DNA from: an uncultured Bacteroidia bacterium
GTDB taxonomy: Bacteria > Bacteroidota > Bacteroidia > Bacteroidales > UBA932
DNA length: 7,146 nucleotides
Direction of reading: 5' to 3'
Assembly (NCBI GenBank): GCA_902767465.1
Contig: CACXHM010000121.1
Location: 1-7,146, forward strand
Within the stretch, counting starts at the first letter, position 1; each line of letters begins with the position of its first letter. The notes below the pieces were generated by a model. It ran no database searches. It had not been told where the DNA came from and saw only the letters and a list, made by a program, of their open reading frames with translations. Below are positions 1-6,024 of this stretch, in pieces. The position numbers and the translations under genes were made by a program.

Positions 1-1326
1 GGTCTCGGCAGGGTGTTTGTCCATGTCGTCATACATCCTCAGTCGCGCCTCCCTTCCACCATATCGTATGACCCGGAAGAAATTATAACCCTCCGAGGCA
101 AGGTCCAGCCTGGAATCAAGCGAACGCAATGCAGTGCTGTCTATGAATATTTTTTCTCTGAGCCTTTCTGTTTTCATTACAGAACGGGCGATTTGATCCG
201 TTGTCATGCCCCGGTATTTCGGGCGCGAAGCTATTTTTGAGTCGGGTGTATCATGATAATAATACACATACTTAAAATCTATGTCCGGCTTGAACCTGGT
301 GTAACGGCTGAAACGCGAGACGTCATTAAGATAGTTTCGCGGATAGCCGTAATAGGCGTCTTTGCCCAGAATATTTACATAAGTGGTTATTTCCAGCGGG
401 CCGTCCAGACGGGCGACCACGTCCTGACTCTGGACAGTAAGCGTATTGGATTTCACCTGTGTGGCATCGGCATACACTTTGAGAGCGGGGCGCGAACTCG
501 CAAAGGCGAGGGAGAAGAGCAGCAGGCAGGAGATGCCGTAGCGCAGCAAAGACTTCCCGAATCCGGGATGGGTGCGAAGAGCATCAAGCCTGAACACGCA
601 GAGTGCAAGGAAGAAGATCGTTATGCCTATATAGTAGGCCAGGTCCTCACTGCAGATCATGCCGGCGATGAAACTGTCTGCCCTGCCGGAAATACCTATC
701 CAGTAAGCGATATCCCGCATTATGGGGACGTCCTGCCCGAAGCGGGGAATCAGGTTCATTGCAAAAAGAGCTGCCAGAGTGCCTACTGCGGCGACGATAG
801 GGTATGATGTCAGGGATGACATATACAGGCCGATGGCCGAATATGCCAGATAAAGCAGATAAATGCCAAGGATTCCCGTGCACACCGCCAATATGTCGAA
901 ATTCTCTACGAGCGGCCATGATATTGCTGTGTAGATGAGTGCTTCGGAAAGGAAGGCCAGGCCGAAAACGGCCATGGCGCAGAATTTTCCGCAAACCGTC
1001 TGCGTCGGGGTGACCGGTGAAGACTCAAAGAGCCTTGAAGTTCCGTTCTGCCGGTCCCGGCTCACAAGCCCCATGGTGAGCAGGGGAACATAAAGATACA
1101 GGTAAGACTGCAAGGATACCAGGACCCCGGTCCACTCGTTGCTGAACAGCACTGCTGACATGTTCTCCATGCCGTATGCAAGTATTTTGCTGCGAATTAT
1201 GGCGAGCAGCGCTCCGGAATACGAGATGCCGGTCTGCACAAACAGAATAATCAGAAGCAGCCACGCTATTGGAGAGCAGAAGAGCAACTTGAGCTCATTG
1301 TTCATTATTGTACGTATCTTCCTCAT
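1..1326 (-). CDS. Fused GldF/GldG-like ABC exporter permease, second tandem copy (3' end cut by window edge)
   Basis: Reading the minus strand from ATG at 1326 gives an uninterrupted frame of exactly 442 codons to position 1, with no stop, so the gene continues beyond the window. The N-terminus (MRKIRTIMNNELKLLF...) lines up from residue 1 with the upstream 762-aa permease, which supports this start. About seven hydrophobic segments (roughly 20-38, 71-88, 115-138, 145-169, 176-195, 227-245, 262-278) form the GldF-like ABC-2 domain. An extracytoplasmic region starts near residue 280 and carries a KPDIDFKYVYYY stretch matching KPDIKLKYVYYR in its neighbour. By alignment about 320 residues are missing, including the part where the neighbour has TGHGER. 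The gene starts 2 nt after the neighbour's stop (TAG-CC-ATG), with no Shine-Dalgarno, so translational coupling is likely. It is probably the partner permease for the ATPase at 3617-4546. Fold and family are fairly sure; substrate is unknown. Confidence 0.88.
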   Translation of the reverse strand, partial: MRKIRTIMNNELKLLFCSPIAWLLLIILFVQTGISYSGALLAIIRSKILAYGMENMSAVLFSNEWTGVLVSLQSYLYLYVPLLTMGLVSRDRQNGTSRLFESSPVTPTQTVCGKFCAMAVFGLAFLSEALIYTAISWPLVENFDILAVCTGILGIYLLYLAYSAIGLYMSSLTSYPIVAAVGTLAALFAMNLIPRFGQDVPIMRDIAYWIGISGRADSFIAGMICSEDLAYYIGITIFFLALCVFRLDALRTHPGFGKSLLRYGISCLLLFSLAFASSRPALKVYADATQVKSNTLTVQSQDVVARLDGPLEITTYVNILGKDAYYGYPRNYLNDVSRFSRYTRFKPDIDFKYVYYYHDTPDSKIASRPKYRGMTTDQIARSVMKTERLREKIFIDSTALRSLDSRLDLASEGYNFFRVIRYGGREARLRMYDDMDKHPAET

Positions 1327-1328
1327 GG

Positions 1329-3617
1329 CTATCTGGTTTTTCTGATAAAGGTTATGCTCAGCATCGCGAGCAGCATGAGCAGTGGCAGCAGGCCTATGAG
1401 CAGCCACTTGAGCACAAGTACTCCGTGTGGAGATATTGCAAGATAATTATCCGTAGAGTCCATCCTTGGTGTCTCAACGGGGAATTCTCCTGCGCTGAGA
1501 AGCCGGAAAGCTTCGTATAAAAAGCCGAAGTTGGCCGCCTGTCTTCCGTAATGCTCGGTCTGCAGCTCGTTGTTGGAGAAGAGGTCGGCATCGCCAAGCA
1601 CTATGGCGGTTTGAATATTCCCGCCTATCTCCCGACTCAGGCACAAGCCTGTGCATCTTTCCCCTGTATGGACTCCGGCTGCAGGAACAACGGTTCCGGC
1701 CTCAAAGTCCGGGTTTCCGGCCACAGGAAAGACATCGTTTCCGCTCATAAGGAGAGGCGTTGCAGTAAAATCTGCAGATTCCGCACTAACCTCGACGCAG
1801 CCTGGCATCGACACCGTGAAACCCTCTTGCGCATATTCTTCCAGCGAAGGAACGAGCCCGAGGGATTCCTTTGTGAAAGAAGCGTGAATCTGGTCCTGGG
1901 AAGAACCGTCCGTGCTTCCGTTTGCAAGGATGTCGCTTCCGATCCGTGCGCCTATCAGTTTTGCAACCGGGTCGGCAACTCCGCGGTGGGATGCATCTGC
2001 GCATAGCAGGAGGTTCCCTCCTTTGTTGATGAAGGACTGTACACGCTGCAGTTCCTCATCGCTGAAAGGGGTGGCAGGGTCTGCAATTACAAGCACCGTT
2101 ACGTCGTCGGCGATGCCTTTGGAAAGATCAATGCTTACCGGATCGAAACCGTTATTTACAAGCGAATGCCGGAACCATGGCCAGGTTGCAAAAATACCGT
2201 AGGACTTGTCGGACATGGAGGCAATGCTCCTCTCACCGTGCCCGGTACAGAATCCAACTTTTACCGGAGAGTCCACAAGTCGCTTGAATGCAGCCGAAAT
2301 TTCTTTTTCCTCGGGAAGTTTCTGCATGTCATCAAATACACGAAGCCAGGTGGACGAACCATCGGCAAGGGTAATCCTTCGCACGAGGCGGTATCCTTCC
2401 TTTTTGAGCAAATCCGCTTCCGGAAGAGTCTCCACAGGAGGGAATTTGCGTATATCTACGTCATAGGCATCTGCAAGCAGGACGGCCTTTTCATCCAAAG
2501 GCTTGCCCGGGAAACGCTTTTCAAGCGTGGGGCTGCCGGCATCGGCACGGTAATACACATACTTTAACTTGATGTCCGGCTTGAAACGCAGGTAATTTTT
2601 GAGATAGGCCCTGTCGTCGTTGAAGCGTCCCGGAAGACCGAGATAGAGATTAGCGTCGTCCAGCAGGTTCACATAAGAAGTCATGACAACGGGCCCCTTA
2701 ACCTTTTGCATTATCTCCTGGCTGGGAACTGTGATAGAACGTTTTCCGGTGGCCGTGGTATCCTTGAAGAACATCAGCCGGGGTACGGAGGAAAGCGTTA
2801 CCACGGTAACCAGAAGAGCGATGGCAGCGCATGTCTTCCAAAATTTTCCCCGGGTGGTCATTCTCCCGGCCCGCAGCACTGTGAGATAAATAAAGAAAGC
2901 CGTAACAGCCAGAAAATAAATTACATCCTCGCTGCATATAAGGCCGGATACGAACTCGTTCACGCGGCCGCTCATACACAGTTGCCAGGTCACCCTCCGC
3001 ATCCATACTATATCCTGTCCTACCGAGCCTATGTAATTAAGGGCGGAAAGAACGGCGAATGTGCTGAGCGCGGAGACCACCTGATAGGAAGTCAGCGACG
3101 ACATGAACAGACCTACCGCGGCATAACTGCAGCAGAGAAGAAAGAGCCCCAGCAGACCGCCGAGCACCAGCGGAATGCCTGGATTGTCTATGAGTGCACA
3201 GCCGATGACGACAGAAATCCCGACTACAGCCATGAGGGAAAGGCAGTAAACAACCAGCGCCAGATATTTACCAAGCACGATTTCCACCGGTTTCACGGGA
3301 GAAGATCCGAGAAGCGCCGCAGCACCTCCGGAGGCATCTTTCGGAAACATTCCCATGCTCACGAGCGGGATAAAGAAGAACAGGTATCCCTTAACCTTGT
3401 TCAGAAGTCCGGTGCTGCTGGAAGAGAACAGCCCTTCAGTTATAAAACTGAGATGACCCGCACCTGCAGCATTCTCCTGCGCTGCAGCATAGGCTCCGAG
3501 TGTGTCCGTGAATACGATGTAGCAAAACACGGCAAAAAAAATGAGCATTATCCAGGCCACCGGGGTGGTAAACAGGATGCGGATCTCAGTTCTTGCTATT
3601 GACAGTATCTTTTTCAT
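1329..3617 (-). CDS. Fused GldF/GldG-like ABC exporter permease (ABC-2 membrane domain plus ABC_transp_aux domain), 762 aa
   Basis: This is an inner-membrane subunit of an ABC-2 type exporter. Residues 1-280 hold about seven hydrophobic segments (roughly 20-38, 79-96, 115-141, 147-172, 178-197, 229-249, 262-280), as in GldF-like permeases. Residues about 285-725 are soluble and presumably extracytoplasmic. They contain VGFCTGHGER (454-463), a hallmark of the GldG/ABC_transp_aux family, followed by an alternating alpha/beta region with VLVIADPATPFSDEE (508-522). A final TM (about 733-758) ends in RKTR, so the GldG part is anchored at both ends. In Flavobacterium GldF and GldG are separate proteins; here they are one polypeptide. 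The ATG overlaps the ATPase stop by one base (TAATG), which suggests coupled translation. A purine-rich GGGAAAGAGG lies just upstream but only 2 nt from the ATG, too close for a standard ribosome site. The gene belongs with the ATPase upstream and the paralogous permease downstream. The family is well supported; the cargo, and any link to gliding, is not. Confidence 0.93.
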   Translation of the reverse strand: MKKILSIARTEIRILFTTPVAWIMLIFFAVFCYIVFTDTLGAYAAAQENAAGAGHLSFITEGLFSSSSTGLLNKVKGYLFFFIPLVSMGMFPKDASGGAAALLGSSPVKPVEIVLGKYLALVVYCLSLMAVVGISVVIGCALIDNPGIPLVLGGLLGLFLLCCSYAAVGLFMSSLTSYQVVSALSTFAVLSALNYIGSVGQDIVWMRRVTWQLCMSGRVNEFVSGLICSEDVIYFLAVTAFFIYLTVLRAGRMTTRGKFWKTCAAIALLVTVVTLSSVPRLMFFKDTTATGKRSITVPSQEIMQKVKGPVVMTSYVNLLDDANLYLGLPGRFNDDRAYLKNYLRFKPDIKLKYVYYRADAGSPTLEKRFPGKPLDEKAVLLADAYDVDIRKFPPVETLPEADLLKKEGYRLVRRITLADGSSTWLRVFDDMQKLPEEKEISAAFKRLVDSPVKVGFCTGHGERSIASMSDKSYGIFATWPWFRHSLVNNGFDPVSIDLSKGIADDVTVLVIADPATPFSDEELQRVQSFINKGGNLLLCADASHRGVADPVAKLIGARIGSDILANGSTDGSSQDQIHASFTKESLGLVPSLEEYAQEGFTVSMPGCVEVSAESADFTATPLLMSGNDVFPVAGNPDFEAGTVVPAAGVHTGERCTGLCLSREIGGNIQTAIVLGDADLFSNNELQTEHYGRQAANFGFLYEAFRLLSAGEFPVETPRMDSTDNYLAISPHGVLVLKWLLIGLLPLLMLLAMLSITFIRKTR

Positions 3618-4546
3618 TACCTCTTTCCCGTTGCAGCAAGATGGGCGAAAATGTCGTTCATGGAAGTTTTCTCAACCCCCAAACCGTAGAGCCCCCAACC
3701 TCCTTCCACCGCGGCTGCCGACATTCTGGTCAGGGTTTCACGGTCGCCGTCATAAAAGACACGGAAGCGGTCTCCATATTCCGAAAGGGTTTCTACCCTC
3801 ACCACTCCCGGAACTTTCATCATTTCTTCTTCCAGCGGAGCCCTTTCGAGAGAAATGACAAAACTGTCCGGGCGCACGGAAGAATCAAACTCGTCCATAG
3901 TGCCGTTGAACACCAGCGAGCCGTGTTCGATCATCATTATCCGGTTGCACAGGGCCTGTACCTCCGAAAGGATGTGCGTTGAAATCAGAACGGCACGATC
4001 TCTGGAAATGTCTGTAATGAGTTTGCGTACCTCCATTATCTGGTTGGGATCCAGTCCGTTGGTGGGTTCGTCCATTACAACCAGCGATGGATTGTGAATT
4101 ATTGCCTGAGCAATGCCTACTCTCTGTTGGTATCCTCCGGACAGGTTGCGTATGAGACGCTTGGCATAGTCGGTAAGTCCGCAGCGGCGAAGCACCGACT
4201 CCAGAGCTTCCGGAATGTCCTTTTCCTTCATGTCGCGCAACCTTGCGGCAAACACGAGGTATTCACTCACAGTCAGATCGCCATAAAGCGGAGGCCGTTG
4301 CGGCAGGAAACCGATGCAGGCCTTAGCCGCCACCGGGTCGGAGGCAATGTCATGCCCTCCTATGGTCACCTTGCCTGCCGTAGGCGACAGTGATCCGCAG
4401 ATTACGTTCATAATAGTGGATTTCCCGGCTCCATTGGAACCAAGAAGCCCGGTGACTCCGCATTCTTCTATACTAAAAGAGACGTCGCTCACAGCCCATT
4501 GCAGGGCATATCTGTGCGACAGGTGTTCTACTGTGACTATGGACAT
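3617..4546 (-). CDS. ABC transporter ATP-binding protein, GldA-like, 309 aa
   Basis: This is the cytoplasmic ATPase that would power the exporter made by the two permeases downstream. All nucleotide-binding motifs are intact: Walker A GSNGAGKST (36-44), Q-loop glutamine at 83 (FLPQRPPLY), signature LSGGYQQR (135-142), Walker B LVVMDEPT (155-162) with catalytic E160, D-loop GLDP (164-167) and switch histidine H191. After the ABC fold there is an extension of about 85 residues (about 225-309) with a 'PGVVRVE ... GWGLYGLGVEKTSMNDIFAHL' pattern. That extension is typical of GldA/NatA/CcmA-type single-domain ATPases serving ABC-2 permeases. The start is preceded by an A-tract rather than a Shine-Dalgarno, normal for Bacteroidota. 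The stop TAA overlaps the next gene's ATG. The 71-nt gap to the lipoprotein gene upstream shows neither a clear terminator nor a TAnnTTTG promoter. Family assignment is very sure; the gldA designation itself is only by similarity and context. Confidence 0.96.
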   Translation of the reverse strand: MSIVTVEHLSHRYALQWAVSDVSFSIEECGVTGLLGSNGAGKSTIMNVICGSLSPTAGKVTIGGHDIASDPVAAKACIGFLPQRPPLYGDLTVSEYLVFAARLRDMKEKDIPEALESVLRRCGLTDYAKRLIRNLSGGYQQRVGIAQAIIHNPSLVVMDEPTNGLDPNQIMEVRKLITDISRDRAVLISTHILSEVQALCNRIMMIEHGSLVFNGTMDEFDSSVRPDSFVISLERAPLEEEMMKVPGVVRVETLSEYGDRFRVFYDGDRETLTRMSAAAVEGGWGLYGLGVEKTSMNDIFAHLAATGKR

Positions 4547-4617
4547 TTTTTTTGTGGAAAAGCGGCGGCCCTTTGCCTGGACCGTCGCTATTATATTATT
4601 TTATTGATACTTAACGA

Positions 4618-5562
4618 CTATTCGCCACCAGCGAATTCAAGACTTCCGTACATATTGATGTTGCCTTCCATGTACATCGGACTTTCTTTTCCAACAGGCT
4701 TGCCGCTGCAGGTGTATTCGGTACCGTCAACCACATATTTGAAAGTGAAGGTAGTCTCGAGAGCGGCTTCTTCATCAATGCACAAAACAAGGTACAGGGT
4801 GGGAGCGGTTACTCCAAAGTAGCCCTTTTGAAGTTCGGAACCCTCTCCTGTAAACACATATTCCACACTCTTTGTGAGTTCTCCTTTAATCTCACCGGTA
4901 GCGATATTGATGTTGGCTTTCTTTACGGCAATATCCTTGTCGGCGGAAACAACCACTTTGGTGAGTTTCTTTCCTGCAACACCAGCGGGGAATTCGGGAG
5001 AAGGAACAGACATCTGAACAAAAGCGGACTTGAAATTGCCAAAGTCCTTGGCAGCTGCGCTGTACTCGCTGAAGGGCTCTATCGCGGCGTATGCAAAATT
5101 ATACTTTGCATCGGGAGAATACTGGTCGGGAACAGGATTCTGAACGGAAAGGTCGGGCAGGGGAATCGCGGTGTAGTCAGTGTTCCCTTCCGCATAAGGG
5201 AGATAAGCATATATTTTATGTTCTCCGGCTTTGAAACCTGCTGCAGTTCCTACTGGAGTAAGGCTCACATTACCTACCGGATCTCCGGGAATGAAAACTC
5301 CTGGCACATATGGGGACTCAACCATCTGTAAAACCTCAGATGGTTTGTATTCAAGATTCTCCTGGGGAAAACCGTCGGACTCCACGAAGACTCCGATTAC
5401 GTCGCTTTCCAGCCATCCGTTGCTGTGTAAATATGCGGTAAATTCACCGGTAAGGGCGATGTCTCCTACGATTTTCACATCCTTGGGATCCTTGTTTTTT
5501 GAGCAAGAAGCGAGCAGCGCCGCAGTAACGGCGAGTGCAGCCATAAATCTGATCTTTGTCAT
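4618..5562 (-). CDS. Fimbrillin-like (Mfa_like_1-type) lipoprotein, 314 aa
   Basis: This is a probable outer-membrane or surface lipoprotein. The ATG at 5562 gives a textbook lipoprotein signal peptide: MTKIR, a hydrophobic run, then lipobox LLASC with lipidated C20. The mature start is SKNKDPKD, a charged stretch like Bacteroidota surface-export signals. The frame extends upstream to an ATG at 5658, but that would bury the signal peptide behind 32 residues and place the promoter (5596-5626) inside the gene, so I reject it. The body matches the fimbrillin-like pattern: TGEFTAYL, NGW then DVIGVFV (48-60), and AGEHKIYAYLPYAEG (112-126) followed by 'Y..IPLPDLSVQ..VPDQY'. Length fits a single fimbrillin-type domain. 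Such proteins are fimbrial subunits or tip/anchor proteins, but no partner fimbrial genes are visible here, so the role is open. It lies upstream of the exporter genes in the same orientation. Confidence 0.8.
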   Translation of the reverse strand: MTKIRFMAALAVTAALLASCSKNKDPKDVKIVGDIALTGEFTAYLHSNGWLESDVIGVFVESDGFPQENLEYKPSEVLQMVESPYVPGVFIPGDPVGNVSLTPVGTAAGFKAGEHKIYAYLPYAEGNTDYTAIPLPDLSVQNPVPDQYSPDAKYNFAYAAIEPFSEYSAAAKDFGNFKSAFVQMSVPSPEFPAGVAGKKLTKVVVSADKDIAVKKANINIATGEIKGELTKSVEYVFTGEGSELQKGYFGVTAPTLYLVLCIDEEAALETTFTFKYVVDGTEYTCSGKPVGKESPMYMEGNINMYGSLEFAGGE

Positions 5563-5595
5563 AGAGCAAAAATTTAAATTATTTTTTTTTCGAGC

Positions 5596-5626
5596 CAAAG
5601 GTACTGCGTACCCTTTTAAAAAACAA
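5596..5626 (-). promoter_or_regulatory. Bacteroidota-type promoter of the lipoprotein gene
   Basis: On the minus strand, TTG (5624-5626) is followed by 20 nt and then TACCTTTG (5596-5603). This matches the primary sigma consensus of Bacteroides and relatives, TTG at -33 and TAnnTTTG at -7, with the expected 19-21 nt spacing. Transcription should begin a few bases downstream, leaving a short AT-rich leader before the ATG at 5562. It also decides the start codon, because the longer in-frame start at 5658 lies upstream of it. Confidence 0.75.
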
Positions 5627-5650
5627 TACCAAATAATGGTTATTTTGTGT

Positions 5651-5664
5651 TTAATCATGATTAA
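5651..5664. promoter_or_regulatory. 14-bp perfect palindrome upstream of the lipoprotein promoter, possible operator
   Basis: TTAATCATGATTAA is identical to its own reverse complement, and the symmetry stops at both ends. It is centred about 32 bp upstream of the -33 element of the lipoprotein promoter and lies between that promoter and the end of the 76-aa gene. The position fits an activator or repressor site for a dimeric regulator. AT-rich palindromes of this length can also occur by chance. Confidence 0.35.
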
Positions 5665-5696
5665 GACCAGAATTCATTGGTTTTCTTGTGAATCTC

Positions 5697-5927
5697 TCAA
5701 AAGCCTTGGATGTATGAACCAGCTGTAGTCAAGGATTTCCTGCTTCTATAATATAATGCTGAGACGATTGCCACTACCGGCAAAACAGCACAATAAACAG
5801 CGAGAAGAGCCTCTGTGGAACACTCCCAGTCAAGCGGTTCGCCAAAGGGCCCAGCATATGCAAAACAGTCTGCGCAGATGTGAATTAAAGATATCGCACA
5901 AGCAATATGTTTGGTGATATTATTCAT
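5697..5927 (-). CDS. Small two-TM membrane protein of unknown function, 76 aa
   Basis: I do not recognise this protein. It has two hydrophobic segments (about 7-25 and 40-60) joined by a short loop (AYAGPFGEPLDWECS). The second ends in RSRK, which suggests both termini are cytoplasmic and the loop is outside. There are five cysteines (10, 18, 21, 36, 46), including a CADC pair near the end of the first segment. That segment could instead act as a signal peptide cleaved near AYA. The ATG at 5927 lacks a Shine-Dalgarno and lies 14 nt past the 36-bp palindrome, which would sit in its 5' leader. No good TAnnTTTG promoter is visible, so it may be read through from the gene at 6025-7134. It is a likely real gene given its two well-formed membrane segments and the absence of any competing frame, but short enough to be spurious. 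Confidence 0.5.
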   Translation of the reverse strand: MNNITKHIACAISLIHICADCFAYAGPFGEPLDWECSTEALLAVYCAVLPVVAIVSALYYRSRKSLTTAGSYIQGF

Positions 5928-5941
5928 TTGTGTTGTTATAT

Positions 5942-5977
5942 CACTAGTGTCCGGAGAAATTTATCCGGACACTAGTG
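5942..5977. repeat. 36-bp nested palindrome / strong hairpin between two genes
   Basis: Perfect 14-bp arms CACTAGTGTCCGGA (5942-5955) and TCCGGACACTAGTG (5964-5977) flank the 8-nt centre GAAATTTA. Each arm is built from two smaller palindromes, CACTAGTG and TCCGGA, and the centre contains the palindrome AAATTT, so only one position pair (5956/5963) breaks full symmetry. It lies about 47 nt after the stop of the 369-aa gene and 14 nt before the ATG of the 76-aa gene. It could act as a terminator or mRNA-stabilising hairpin, but no T-run follows on the minus strand (ATATAACAAC). A protein-binding or recombination site is also possible. Confidence 0.85.
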
Positions 5978-5978
5978 G

Positions 5979-6002
5979 AATGCTATACTAAATGCTATAC
6001 TA
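5979..6002. repeat. 12-bp exact tandem direct repeat (two copies)
   Basis: AATGCTATACTA occurs twice head to tail (5979-5990 and 5991-6002) with no mismatch, directly next to the 36-bp palindrome. It is followed by the alternating TATATATG. The repeat lies in the spacer just after the stop of the gene at 6025-7134. Two adjacent copies, spaced close to one helical turn, resemble a regulator-binding direct repeat; slippage is the simplest alternative origin. Confidence 0.7.
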
Positions 6003-6024
6003 TATATGTTAAATGATAACGATA

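Noticed and set aside
253..807. Plus-strand open frame of 184 codons opposite the truncated permease
   Set aside because: Antisense shadow: the minus strand here is continuously open for 442 codons and aligns residue by residue with the adjacent paralogue.
647..1264. Two short minus-strand frames (647-994 and 1025-1264) that might suggest a broken gene
   Set aside because: They are in a different frame from the real permease, which reads without interruption from 1326 to position 1; no frameshift is needed.
2706..3602. Long plus-strand open frame (298 codons) opposite the first permease
   Set aside because: It is fully antisense to a well-supported membrane protein, its translation is low-complexity in character (rich in H, G, R, K, E) with no recognisable domain, and no promoter or ribosome site is seen.
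4547..4617. Possible terminator in the lipoprotein-ATPase gap (GGTCC, 7-nt loop, GGGCC, then TTTT eight bases later)
   Set aside because: The stem is only 5 bp with a wobble pair and the T-run is short and not adjacent.
5563..5658. N-terminal extension of the lipoprotein to ATG at 5658
   Set aside because: It would bury the lipobox signal peptide and contain the promoter, so the start at 5562 is preferred.
4828..5728. Plus-strand frames of 167 and 165 codons opposite the lipoprotein gene
   Set aside because: They are antisense to a lipoprotein with clear signal peptide and family pattern, and show no domain of their own.
5956..5963. TAAATTTC in the palindrome centre as a -7 element for the 76-aa gene
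   Set aside because: The last base differs from TAnnTTTG and there is no TTG at the right distance upstream.
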